In this document: piece after piece, positions 43,801-51,690 of the stretch
How the letters are laid out: each line of letters starts with the position of its first letter
How positions within the stretch are numbered: the stretch's first letter is position 1
Assembly: GCA_050291245.1 (NCBI GenBank)
Contig: JBNKJP010000002.1
Coordinates: 1-64,000 of the forward strand
Length of the DNA stretch: 64,000 nucleotides
Direction of reading: 5' to 3'
Origin: Thiodiazotropha sp050291245
GTDB taxonomy: Bacteria; Pseudomonadota; Gammaproteobacteria; Chromatiales; Chromatiaceae
The notes under the pieces: model-generated
What the model saw: the letters and a program-made list of their open reading frames with translations, nothing else
Told to the model about the DNA's origin: nothing
Database searches by the model: none
Position numbers and translations under genes: made by a program

Positions 43801-44501
43801 GTCTGCGCCTGCCCGTGGAGTCTGTGCAAGCCGTGGAGCAGGAGGCGTCGGGTCCGGGTCGTGTTGTCGGTTTGGCATCGGGGCAACCCGACTATCGCAT
43901 CCTGGTGGTAGAAGACAGTCCCGACAATCAGCGACTCATCGCCGCCTTGCTGGAACAAGCCGGCTTTAATGTACGTACGGCCGACAACGGCCAGAAGGCG
44001 ATCGAGACGTTCGAGGGTTGGCACCCTCATTTTATTTGGATGGACATGCGTATGCCGGTGATGGACGGTTATGAGGCCAGTCGCAGGATCAAGGAGATGT
44101 CAGGGGATGGACAGGTCCGTATTGCAGCCCTGACCGCCAGCGCCTTCGAGGAAGACCGTGAGGCCGTGATGGCGGCGGGTTGTGACGCCTTTGTCCGCAA
44201 GCCGCTCAAGGAGAACGAGTTGTTCAAAGTTATGGGCGATCTGCTGGGGGTGCGATATGTATATGAAGAGGAGCCTGAGCCTGGGGTGCCCGTGAGCAGG
44301 CTGGAACTGGACGAATTACCCGCAGAACTGGTCTCGGGGCTCAATGAGGCTGCGCTGGCTTTGGATATGGAAAAGCTTTACAAAGTCATTGAACGCATTC
44401 AAGCCCTCTCGCCACAGCAAGCCAATGCCCTGCGCGCTGCGGCCGATGACTACCGATTCGATGAGATTCTCAAGGCGCTGCATAAAGAGGTGAAACCCTA
44501 A
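40800..44501 (+). CDS. Hybrid sensor histidine kinase with periplasmic sensor and three PAS domains
   Basis: A 1233-residue inner-membrane kinase. Domains in order: transmembrane helix (about 5-27), Cache-like periplasmic sensor (about 30-285), second helix (about 290-312), HAMP (about 312-365), three PAS domains (about 378-495, 505-620, 630-745), coiled coil, HisKA with His790 in MSHELRTPLN, HATPase (about 900-1012, GGTGLGLTIS) and a receiver with Asp1082. A C-terminal segment of about 80 residues follows. GTG start overlapping the upstream stop. It likely reads the binding protein's ligand state and signals to the HD-GYP regulator. Confidence 0.88.
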   Translation: MNIRRLFLLHVLTPFIILVVLGGGILFRYSLYAVERDEGERLLAHSVAITVKVRQKFRELEGTLGALRSSSAMRQYFMYRQVGLVDYAEDARSKVERELYDYAREIEMFDAIQLIGADGHSVVDIEEGKIAYRHQNLSGMPWYSATTELGADGKYVSNPYLCRAHGKASVRIVRPVLDPAQRPVGFIHLRVHLADLFNEAIAGEPADRLYLLDDEGRLVAGGQGVASGRDLSAQETTREVLAGGTGHRVEPHPVSGKEMVKAYRPLGIAGLHLVEMRPLGEVQTTVGRFSTFSLLLLTLSALVVVVAISFATTRVTRPIRQLGRSIASVRRGRLEQPIPQEVLALDNEVGALARSFNDMSRLSESRFTALQRSEQRFRDLVESTSDWIWEVDTAGVYTYASSRVEALLGYRPDEVVGRTLFDFMPSAEAEGQGEQFARLAADQRPIVAQVNTCLHRDGRRLVVETSGVPFFDENGKLLGYRGVDCDITERAQVEQALEQAAREWTLAMDAFDDAIYLLDADRRLVRANQAFYGFFHLTSDRAVGKHIVELIHPQGESVLCPVCRAQEEQRDAILTLEADHPINPTGIPIEVRVKIVRNDLGESAGFLVSLHDLSHTRERDAELRQVHERLKLTQFGIDHVSDAIYLIDTNARFRYVNDEACRRHGLKREELLERGVADVDPHFPLQRWPEHFTQLRQRGTLIFESHHRHGDGTLFPVEIAANYIRYADDEYNFAFARDITERKQIEAELQRSHENLEEQVELRTAELKQAKEAAESANQAKSVFLANMSHELRTPLNAILGFAQLMSRDERIPEDERKNLETINRSGNHLLTLINDVLEISKIEAGRLTLNVIPTNLHELLESLIEVMKVRAGQKGLDLLLERADNLPHYIKTDRTKLRQVLLNLLSNAVKYTRKGSVMLSAAVEGSAEQLGLRFEVADTGIGIEPQELERIFRAFYQANPAVLTESGGTGLGLTISLEYTRLLGGDLTAQSSPGQGSIFRLRLPVESVQAVEQEASGPGRVVGLASGQPDYRILVVEDSPDNQRLIAALLEQAGFNVRTADNGQKAIETFEGWHPHFIWMDMRMPVMDGYEASRRIKEMSGDGQVRIAALTASAFEEDREAVMAAGCDAFVRKPLKENELFKVMGDLLGVRYVYEEEPEPGVPVSRLELDELPAELVSGLNEAALALDMEKLYKVIERIQALSPQQANALRAAADDYRFDEILKALHKEVKP

Positions 44502-44596
44502 CCCGAATATTTCATCCGTAAACATGCTGAAACGGGGAGCGTTCTACATGTTTCTGAATTGAACTGCGGGGGTGTTGCGGGTATTCTCCGTATACC

Positions 44597-44659
44597 TCGA
44601 AATACGGCACCCTCGATCGGCTCGTCGTGAGCGTGTCGGACTTGATGGGGGCCATGTGA
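44597..44659 (+). pseudogene. Duplicated 3' fragment of the GT2 gene
   Basis: SKYGTLDRLVV-SVSDLMG-AM followed by TGA repeats the end of the GT2 protein encoded at about 37735-37797 (SKYGTLDRLVVGVSDLMGVM), with a new stop. The DNA match continues into the copied LAB_N start. It marks the left border of a duplicated junction. Confidence 0.75.
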
Positions 44660-44702
44660 CATCAGCGGTATCGATCGCATACCTCATACTCAGAGACCCA
44701 AC

Positions 44703-44864
44703 ATGGCAGTGAATGAGATTTTGTGGCTGGGGACCGGTTTCCTGGCGCTAGGATGTTTTGCTGCCCGTTTCCTCATCCGGTGGATTATGAGCGAACGGGT
44801 AAGACGCAATCTGATTCTGCTCTCCCGGACGGGCAAGTACCAGACCGGGCTGTCCCATTCATGA
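44703..44864 (+). CDS. Internally deleted 53-residue LAB_N mini-ORF
   Basis: A copy of the start (MAVNEILWLGTGF... RWIMSERVRR) and end (LILLSRTGKYQTGLSHS) of the LAB_N gene, joined in frame. About 490 bp between a GCAGTCTGAT-like and a GCAATCTGAT sequence are missing, suggesting deletion at short direct repeats. The frame and the ATGA overlap with the ArnT-like gene are kept, so it could still be translated and couple translation to arnT. Probably non-functional as an enzyme subunit. Confidence 0.65.
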   Translation: MAVNEILWLGTGFLALGCFAARFLIRWIMSERVRRNLILLSRTGKYQTGLSHS

Positions 44865-46438
44865 ACGGGCAATCCCGATCACTTTGGGCGATACTCGGCG
44901 CCTGGTTTTTTCTGACCCTGCTGGCGATCCTGTTCCGACACGTCACCGCCGTGGATGAAACCCGCTACCTCAGCGCGGCCTGGGAGATGTGGGTGCGGGG
45001 GGATTTTCTGGTGCCCCACCTGAACGGCGAGCCCTATCACCACAAGCCCCCATTGCTGTTCTGGTTGATTCACACCTTCTGGTATCTGTTCGGCGTGAGC
45101 GACTGGGCGGCCCGATTGGCCCTGTCTCTGTTGGGACTCGCGGGTATTCTGCTGGTGATCCCCATGGCGACCCTGATCTGGCCGGACAGACGCAGGATCC
45201 CGATGCACGCGGCCTGGTTGGTTTTGACCTTTCTGTTCTGGATGATCTGGAATTCATCCGTGATGTTCGATCTGCTGGTTTCGGTTTGCGCCGAGATCGC
45301 CTGGTTGGGTTTGCTCCTGGCCTGGCGCGGCCGATCCGGATCCGGCTGGCTGCTGGCGGGAATCGGCATGGGATTGGGCATACTGGCCAAGGGGCCGGTG
45401 ATCTTCGTCTATGTTCTGCCGGGTCTGTTGTTCGCACCCTGGTGGATGCGAGAATCCCGACCAGAATCCTGGTTGAAGTGGTATCTGTCCGGCCTCGGTG
45501 CGGTTCTGCTCGCAGCGGTGATCGGTTTGAGCTGGGCGATTCCGGCGGCCGCGGCGGGTGGTGAGGATTATGCCAACCATATCCTATGGGGACAGACCGC
45601 CGGACGGGTGGTGAATGCCTTTGCCCATCGTCGCCCCCTGTGGTGGTATCTGCCGTTGATCCCCGTGGTGTTGTATCCGTGGATCCTCTGGTTCCCCCTG
45701 TGGCGAGGCATGGGACAGCGATGGCGTGATGGCTGGGACAGCGGTGAGCGTTTCACGATCGCCATCGGCTTGACGGGGCTGATTGTCTTCAGCCTGATCA
45801 GCAGCAAGCAGTTTCACTATATGCTGCCCTTCATGCCGGTGATGGCGCTCTTTTTCAGCCGCGCCCTGCAGACGTCGGAATCCCGGATTCCGGTACTGCG
45901 CGATCTTGTAATACCTCTGTTGCCCTTGGCGGCAATCGGTTTGATCCTGGTGTTCGCCCCCTATGTGGGGTCCCTCGGCCAGAAGGTCGTCTGGCTCACC
46001 CCGCGCACATCCCTTTGGGGTGTCGGGATCCTGTTGTCCCTGTTCCTGGCTTATGGGTTGTCCCGGTACCTGTCCGGGGTCGTCTGGCCGGGGGTGATTT
46101 CACTAACCCTCCTGGGTGTCGGGATACCGGGCATGATCGGAGACCTCTCGAAATATTACAGTGTGCGGGAGATCGCCCTGGAAATACGGGCGTCGCAGGA
46201 ACAGGGTCGCTCGGTGGCGGTGATTGACAAGTACCACGGGGAGTTCACCTATGTCGGGCGGTTGACTCAGCCGATCGATGTCATCAAACAGAATCAAATC
46301 GGTGACTGGCTCGAGGGGCATCAAGGCGGCTTGGTGGTGGTTGATTCGAATCGACCGCCGCAAGCCGATGATCCTGGCGTTCGGTTCTGGACTCACTATC
46401 GGGGTGGGTATCTGATGTTGAGAGACAGGGCCGGTTGA
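44861..46438 (+). CDS. ArnT-like lipid-linked glycosyltransferase (GT-C fold)
   Basis: A 525-residue integral membrane protein with about 11-12 hydrophobic helices. The periplasmic loop after helix 1 carries VDETRYLSAAWEMW, with the catalytic-type acidic residues of ArnT/PMT enzymes, followed by HLNGEPYHHKPPLLFW. These transfer a sugar from undecaprenyl phosphate to lipid A or another acceptor. The frame is open upstream, but that part is an out-of-frame reading of the LAB_N copy, so ATG 44861 is chosen. It was probably once directly behind the intact LAB_N gene. Confidence 0.85.
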   Translation: MNGQSRSLWAILGAWFFLTLLAILFRHVTAVDETRYLSAAWEMWVRGDFLVPHLNGEPYHHKPPLLFWLIHTFWYLFGVSDWAARLALSLLGLAGILLVIPMATLIWPDRRRIPMHAAWLVLTFLFWMIWNSSVMFDLLVSVCAEIAWLGLLLAWRGRSGSGWLLAGIGMGLGILAKGPVIFVYVLPGLLFAPWWMRESRPESWLKWYLSGLGAVLLAAVIGLSWAIPAAAAGGEDYANHILWGQTAGRVVNAFAHRRPLWWYLPLIPVVLYPWILWFPLWRGMGQRWRDGWDSGERFTIAIGLTGLIVFSLISSKQFHYMLPFMPVMALFFSRALQTSESRIPVLRDLVIPLLPLAAIGLILVFAPYVGSLGQKVVWLTPRTSLWGVGILLSLFLAYGLSRYLSGVVWPGVISLTLLGVGIPGMIGDLSKYYSVREIALEIRASQEQGRSVAVIDKYHGEFTYVGRLTQPIDVIKQNQIGDWLEGHQGGLVVVDSNRPPQADDPGVRFWTHYRGGYLMLRDRAG

Positions 46439-46464
46439 TTCTAGTGTAGTGTCCTATACTAGGT

Positions 46465-46650
46465 TTAATTTTCGTTATTCCGGCGTATGCCGGAGAAGGG
46501 GTGCAGGGATACACCGTTTACAAACCTTTCAACTAACTTGTTCCCACGCTCTGCGTGGGAATCCCTACTCAGCCTATTGTGACGCTCCGCCTTGCTGAGT
46601 GATCCGTATCCCCGGTCTGCATTCCCACGCGGAACGTGAGAATGAGAAAG
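46465..46650. repeat. Intergenic palindromic repeats
   Basis: A half copy of the TTCCGGCGTATGCCGG repeat (about 46468-46490) is followed by the unit TTCCCACGCTCTGCGTGGGAA (46541-46561), GACGCTCCGCC, and a mirrored ATTCCCACGCGGAACGTGAG. This second family also occurs at 63267-63289. Nothing else is seen between 46439 and 46719 except a 7-bp stem GCTTGTT-GT-AACAAGC near 46697. Confidence 0.7.
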
Positions 46651-46719
46651 CTTATCTTGATGTCTTCTTACACTGACTTAACACGATCGCTTCAGCTTGT
46701 TGTAACAAGCACCTGGGGT

Positions 46720-48972
46720 TCATGTGGCCGGCGGATGTGGGTCGCCTTCATCTCTAAGCGCACTTATCCGCTGCCTGACTGATGCGTCACACTGTTTTTG
46801 AATCAAGGGCCTCAGGATCTGTCGAATGCGTGCTTCCACAGCCTTGCGACCGGGCAGATTGAAGGACCGGGCACAGTGTTGCCAGGAGTGTCGTTGCAAC
46901 ACGCGCATGATCAGTACCTCGCTATCGACACCACTGAATTGCTGATGAGTCAGGCCCCACCAGGTTAAGCGATCGATTGGCGTCCGGCTGATTTCGTATC
47001 CCCTTCGCGCGAAGCCAAAGGCAACCAGATCGAGCCAGTCCTGGTGGCTGAGGGTGCTTAACCCGGGGCAGGGTAAGTCGGCCAGCATCGGTCCCAGCCA
47101 TTCCGTGGGGAACTCCTGTAAAGGTTCAGCGAGCAATCCCGGCAGTTGCCGGGCAAAACGTTCACGGGCCTCTTCCTGCAGGCTCCTCCCCGAAACGCTC
47201 AATCCCTGTAGAAACATCACCGAAGGGGCGCTGCTGCTGGCACCGGAACGTATCCCCAGGCGAATCGCCTGCAATCGGTTGTGTTGCCAGAAACGGATCA
47301 AATCCGGGGTGGCGCCGCAGCTGACGCCGAGGTAATCGAATCTCTGTTCCCGGGCATATGCCTCGATCGCTTCCAGCATGCGCCTCCCCAGCCCCCGGCC
47401 CTGTCTTGCGGGATGGACGGCGATGCGCATGATGCGCAGACCTCGCAGGGTTGCCGCATACGGCAGTCCGAGGTGAGCGGTCAATGATTGGGCCAGCAGG
47501 TGACCTCGGGGACGTCGGATGCCTGACCAGATGTCATGGGTCAGACGGTCTGAAAATTCCCCTTCGGAGGCCAGCAGTGCCACTCCGAGGATCCGGTTGT
47601 TTTGGCGTACCAGCATGACTTGCAGATTGGGCCCGTCGAGCAGCTGGCGCAGATCCAGAGGGGTGGTTCGATAGTGTGCCAGGATCAGCAGGCCAAACAG
47701 CTGTCGAAGATCCGTTTCAGATTCCAGCAACTGTCTCTGGTCGGGAAAATCTATTGTTGAATGCTTGATCTCCAACTGCCCCAGGTCGCTTTCATTCGCC
47801 GGTTCCGCATCCAGAGCGAGGAGCTGGAAGACGGTTCGTTCCAGGGGGTCGTTCCGCCTCCAGCGGATGGGATCCCGGAGTACGAACTCACGCCATTGCG
47901 GCCGGACCTGATCCAGGTGCTTCTTGAACCGGTGAGTAAAGCCCATTCCGGTGCCTTCATAACCGTGCACCGTGGTGGCGAAGACGATCCGGGGAAATTT
48001 TTTCAGCAGGCCCTGAAGCAGGGGCGTGGGGATGGCGGCGGCCTCGTCCACAAGCAACAGATCGGCATGCTGGGGTCGGGTCAACAATTCATCCGGCGCG
48101 ACGAATTCCAGGGCCTGGTCTAACGGTGTTATTTGTGATCCGGCTGCCTCCCTGTGCTGTTGAAAACGGCTGATCTGTGTGTAGAAGCTAGACAGAGTTT
48201 GACGGGATGGCGCGGTGACCTGGATATGAGGGTATCCTGCGTCAATCAACTGGGCCGCAGCGATACCCAGGGCCGCGGATTTGCCGCGTCCCCGATCCGC
48301 GGTCAGAACCAGGGGTCTTTTGCGGTGTCCCCGGGCGGCGTGAATGATGGCCTGCACGGCCTGGACCTGATCGGGGGTCCGGCACCATTCATCCTCCGAC
48401 GGGTGATCGAGTGTCTCTACCGGGGCGGACAGCCCGGGTCGCAGGCCCTGGGGGGTGAAGAGGGTGATATTGGGATCCTGTTGTAATTGGCGCGCCAAGC
48501 GTGCCAGGAACAGGCTCGGTCGAGCGGTGATGTCGTAGTTGGCCACGGCGATGCGATTTCGTTGTGGGTCCGGGTAGGCGGGCCAGTCCGCCAGGGGCGG
48601 GGTGAGCAACAACAACAGGCCGCCACCCTTCAGTGTTCCGCTGAGTGCGCCAAAGGCATCGGGATCGAAACCGCAGTGGCTGTCATAGACGAGCAGTGCG
48701 GTCTCACTGCCGAGACGGGTCAATGCCCTCTCGTTGTCCAGTGCGTGACAAGGTGCGTCTGTCTTTTGGCCGATCCAAAGACTGTTCGTTTCTCCCAGGG
48801 CCGTGACAAGCTGCCGCGCATGATCGATGCACCAGGATTTTGGGCCGGATAGGCAGAGCAGGTATCGGTGGCCCCTCTGGCGAGCCTGCTCGCGGTTCTC
48901 TAGCACCCATGCGAGGAGGGACTCCCGGCTACTGGTGTCGCAGTGCGGGTCATAGTGAAGTGGGTGGTCCAT
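46720..48972 (-). CDS. tmcA: tRNA(Met) cytidine acetyltransferase TmcA
   Basis: A 750-residue RNA helicase-acetyltransferase. It has an N-terminal domain, a helicase-like ATPase with Walker A TADRGRGKSAALG (about 230) and VDEAAAIPTPLL, a GNAT acetyltransferase domain with VHPARQGRGLGRRMLEAIE (about 525), and a C-terminal tRNA-binding part. It makes N4-acetylcytidine at the wobble base of elongator tRNA-Met. The ATG at 48972 (MDHPLHYD) is preferred to an in-frame TTG three codons upstream. Single gene, divergent from amrS. Confidence 0.93.
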   Translation of the reverse strand: MDHPLHYDPHCDTSSRESLLAWVLENREQARQRGHRYLLCLSGPKSWCIDHARQLVTALGETNSLWIGQKTDAPCHALDNERALTRLGSETALLVYDSHCGFDPDAFGALSGTLKGGGLLLLLTPPLADWPAYPDPQRNRIAVANYDITARPSLFLARLARQLQQDPNITLFTPQGLRPGLSAPVETLDHPSEDEWCRTPDQVQAVQAIIHAARGHRKRPLVLTADRGRGKSAALGIAAAQLIDAGYPHIQVTAPSRQTLSSFYTQISRFQQHREAAGSQITPLDQALEFVAPDELLTRPQHADLLLVDEAAAIPTPLLQGLLKKFPRIVFATTVHGYEGTGMGFTHRFKKHLDQVRPQWREFVLRDPIRWRRNDPLERTVFQLLALDAEPANESDLGQLEIKHSTIDFPDQRQLLESETDLRQLFGLLILAHYRTTPLDLRQLLDGPNLQVMLVRQNNRILGVALLASEGEFSDRLTHDIWSGIRRPRGHLLAQSLTAHLGLPYAATLRGLRIMRIAVHPARQGRGLGRRMLEAIEAYAREQRFDYLGVSCGATPDLIRFWQHNRLQAIRLGIRSGASSSAPSVMFLQGLSVSGRSLQEEARERFARQLPGLLAEPLQEFPTEWLGPMLADLPCPGLSTLSHQDWLDLVAFGFARRGYEISRTPIDRLTWWGLTHQQFSGVDSEVLIMRVLQRHSWQHCARSFNLPGRKAVEARIRQILRPLIQKQCDASVRQRISALRDEGDPHPPAT

Positions 48973-49124
48973 TTGTGGCAATCATACCCCAAAGCTTAAC
49001 TGGAACGGGAAGGGATTGTTTCAGAGGTGGCTATCCGACGGATACCCCTCCCGGGGGCTGTCGGAACGGCTCCCGGGGGCCTAAAATAGTCATTAAGAGG
49101 TCAGTGATCGATTGGGTGGCGCCC

Positions 49125-50198
49125 ATGGAAAACTATTTTCCGACACACTACTGGCATGCACTTTCCGATGATCGGGTTCAGTGCGATCTGTGTCCCCGCT
49201 ATTGCCACATCAAGGAAGGCAAACGGGGGTTCTGCTACGTGCGGATGAATCATCAGGGAGCGGTGGTGCTCACCACCTATGGACGCTCCAGCGGTTTCTG
49301 TGTCGATCCCATCGAGAAGAAACCGCTCAACCATTTCCTCCCCGGAACCCCGGTGTTTTCATTCGGTACCGCCGGTTGCAATCTGGCCTGTAAATTCTGT
49401 CAGAACTGGGATATCAGCAAATCCCGCGAGATGCATACCCTGGCGGACAGCGCTGATCCGCAGACCATCGCCGAGACCGCCCGCCGACTGGGTTGCCGCA
49501 GTGTGGCTTACACCTATAACGACCCGGTGATCTTTCACGAATATGCCATCGATGTAGCCCAGGCCTGCGCCGACTATGATATCAAGTCGGTCGCGGTGAC
49601 CGCGGGGTATGTGTGCGATAAACCTCGGGAAGAGTTTTACCGCCATATGCATGCGGCCAATGTGGATCTGAAGTCGTTCAACGAAGATTTCTACTACAAA
49701 CTCACCGGTGCGCATCTGCAGCCGGTGCTCGACACCCTGATCTACCTTAAAACAGAGACCTCGGTGTGGTTTGAAATCACCACTCTGCTCATACCCGGGG
49801 AGAACGATTCGGATGCGGAGATTGAAGCGATGTGCCAATGGGTGATGGAACACCTGGGGGCGGATGTGCCCCTGCATTTCACCGCCTTTCATCCGGACTG
49901 GAAGATGCGCGATCGGCCTCCCACACCCCATGCGACCCTGAGCCGGGCAAGGCGTATTGCAATCGATCAGGGCATTCACCATGTCTACGTCGGCAATGTT
50001 CACGACAAGCAGGCATCAAGCACCTGGTGCCCGGTGTGTGGCGAGCTTCTGATCCAACGGGACTGGTATGAACTGGGACATTGGGGGCTGAATGCCCAGG
50101 GCTGTTGCGGGCATTGCGGCACACCGTTACCCGGTGTGTTCGAAGCGCAACCGGGGACCTGGGGCAGTCGCCGGCAACCGGTGAGACTGGCAATCTGA
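49125..50198 (+). CDS. amrS: AmmeMemoRadiSam system radical SAM enzyme
   Basis: A 357-residue radical SAM enzyme. The cluster motif is CNLACKFC (Cys85, Cys89, Cys92), preceded by two further cysteine sets: CDLCPRYC near residue 19 and C-terminal CPVCGELL and CCGHCGTPLP knuckles. IEKKPLNHFLPGTPVFSFG is the family hallmark. It acts in the cytoplasm with AmrA and AmrB on an unsettled substrate. The frame extends upstream with GTG options at 49104 and 49116; ATG 49125 best fits family length. Confidence 0.9.
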   Translation: MENYFPTHYWHALSDDRVQCDLCPRYCHIKEGKRGFCYVRMNHQGAVVLTTYGRSSGFCVDPIEKKPLNHFLPGTPVFSFGTAGCNLACKFCQNWDISKSREMHTLADSADPQTIAETARRLGCRSVAYTYNDPVIFHEYAIDVAQACADYDIKSVAVTAGYVCDKPREEFYRHMHAANVDLKSFNEDFYYKLTGAHLQPVLDTLIYLKTETSVWFEITTLLIPGENDSDAEIEAMCQWVMEHLGADVPLHFTAFHPDWKMRDRPPTPHATLSRARRIAIDQGIHHVYVGNVHDKQASSTWCPVCGELLIQRDWYELGHWGLNAQGCCGHCGTPLPGVFEAQPGTWGSRRQPVRLAI

Positions 50199-50229
50199 CT
50201 TCACTGCCGATATACATGAGGAGCCGACT

Positions 50230-51024
50230 ATGACGACGATCAGACAACCTGCGGTTTCCGACCTGTTCTATCCGGGAGATCCTTTGCAGCTGCGGACCAT
50301 GCTGGATGAGTATCTCGGTCCGGATATCCCCGGGGGGGCGGAACCGAAGGCGGTGATCGTTCCCCATGCGGGCTATATCTACTCCGCACCGGTGGCGGCA
50401 CGTGTCTATGCCCGACTCAAACCTTTGGCCGGACAGGTCCGGCGGGTGGTCCTGCTGGGGCCGGCTCACCGGGTGCCTTTTTACGGACTGGCGGTAAGCG
50501 ACGCGGATCTGTTTCGTACCCCGCTCGGCGACATACCGGTCGATCACGCAACTATCCAGACGCTGGATACCTTGCCCCAGATCACCCACTTGGAACAGGC
50601 CCATGCCCAGGAGCACGCCCTGGAGGTGCAATTACCCTTCCTGCAGGCGGTGCTGGGTGAGTTCAGCCTGGTACCCATCGTGGTGGGACAGGCCACCGGT
50701 GAGGAGGTTGCCGAGGTGTTGGAGCGACTCTGGGGGGGGGCGGAAACCCTCATCGTCATCAGTTCCGATCTCAGCCATTACCACGACTATGCCACCGCCC
50801 AGCGCATGGACCGCCGGACCAGTGAGGCGATTGTTTCGTTGCATCCGGAAAAGCTGGATTACGAGGACGCTTGCGGGCGTATCCCGGTTCAGGGTTTGTT
50901 GCTGTTGGCGAAGCGGCACGGTCTTGAGGGGGAACTGGTCGATCTGCGAAATTCCGGGGACACGGCCGGCAGCCGGGACCAGGTGGTCGGCTATGGTGCC
51001 TATGCCTTTATTCCCACTCCATGA
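50230..51024 (+). CDS. amrB: AmmeMemoRadiSam system protein B (Memo-like)
   Basis: A 264-residue cytoplasmic protein related to Memo and to class III extradiol dioxygenases, with the metal-site-type segments VPHAGYIYS, GPAHRVPF, EHALEVQLPFL and SSDLSHYHDY. A GAGGAG box precedes the ATG. Its stop overlaps the start of the next gene (ATGA), tying it to the primase-like protein. The family's reaction is uncertain, but it is consistently found with AmrA and AmrS. Confidence 0.9.
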   Translation: MTTIRQPAVSDLFYPGDPLQLRTMLDEYLGPDIPGGAEPKAVIVPHAGYIYSAPVAARVYARLKPLAGQVRRVVLLGPAHRVPFYGLAVSDADLFRTPLGDIPVDHATIQTLDTLPQITHLEQAHAQEHALEVQLPFLQAVLGEFSLVPIVVGQATGEEVAEVLERLWGGAETLIVISSDLSHYHDYATAQRMDRRTSEAIVSLHPEKLDYEDACGRIPVQGLLLLAKRHGLEGELVDLRNSGDTAGSRDQVVGYGAYAFIPTP

Positions 51025-51683
51025 GCGGGCGATTTATCCGTGATCCTTACATCACCCATGTCGCCCGCTGGTTACAGGAGCAGGGTAAATCCCTGATCCC
51101 GGACAGGGCCGAGGCAGAGGCCTTTCTGCACAGTCTCGATCCCGACTGCGGTTGCTACTCCTTTCGAACCTTCTCGGATTCGGGGTATACCCGGAACGGT
51201 ACTCATGACCCATTGGAAAAGGCGATACATGGCACTCTGAGCCAGTGCTGGAACGAATTGGTTGCGCTGAACCAGGCCGGAGCCGTGATTACCGTGACCA
51301 TCAACCGGACCAATGGGATCGGTCGTGAGGTGCGTGATATCCAGTGTGTGACTGCGATATTTGTCGATGATGACCAGGGGTTGGATCGACAGGCACTGAC
51401 GATTACGCCCCATCTCGTGGTGAACACCTCAGCGGGGCATTTTCACTACTATTGGCGGGTGGCGTCACTGTCCAAGGAGCGTTTTTCCGAGGTCCAGCAG
51501 CGTCTGGCCGAACACTACTCCGGAGACCGGCGGGTGCAGGCCCTCAACCAGTCGATGCAGGTACCGGGGTTCTGGCGTCGCAAGCAGGTCACTCAGCCCC
51601 GTATGCCGCGTCTCGTCGAAACTCATGATTCACCCCCATTGGATGCTCGTGGGATCAGCCGATTGCTCGGGGATTCCGTATGA
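51021..51683 (+). CDS. RepB/AEP primase-like protein
   Basis: A 220-residue protein. AIFVDDDQG looks like the first acidic motif of archaeo-eukaryotic primases, and NTSAGHFHYYWRV like the second (SxGxxHxYW) seen in RepB-type plasmid and prophage primases. A later GDRRVQALNQSMQVPGFWRRK also fits that family. There is no helicase domain and no other mobile-element gene around. It is translationally coupled to amrB, which is unexpected. It may be a domesticated nucleotide-binding protein. Confidence 0.6.
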   Translation: MSGRFIRDPYITHVARWLQEQGKSLIPDRAEAEAFLHSLDPDCGCYSFRTFSDSGYTRNGTHDPLEKAIHGTLSQCWNELVALNQAGAVITVTINRTNGIGREVRDIQCVTAIFVDDDQGLDRQALTITPHLVVNTSAGHFHYYWRVASLSKERFSEVQQRLAEHYSGDRRVQALNQSMQVPGFWRRKQVTQPRMPRLVETHDSPPLDARGISRLLGDSV

Positions 51684-51690
51684 GCGGTGA

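Noticed and set aside
44723..44860. 46 extra N-terminal codons for the ArnT-like protein
   Set aside because: They are an out-of-frame reading of the LAB_N mini-gene; the conserved protein starts at 44861.
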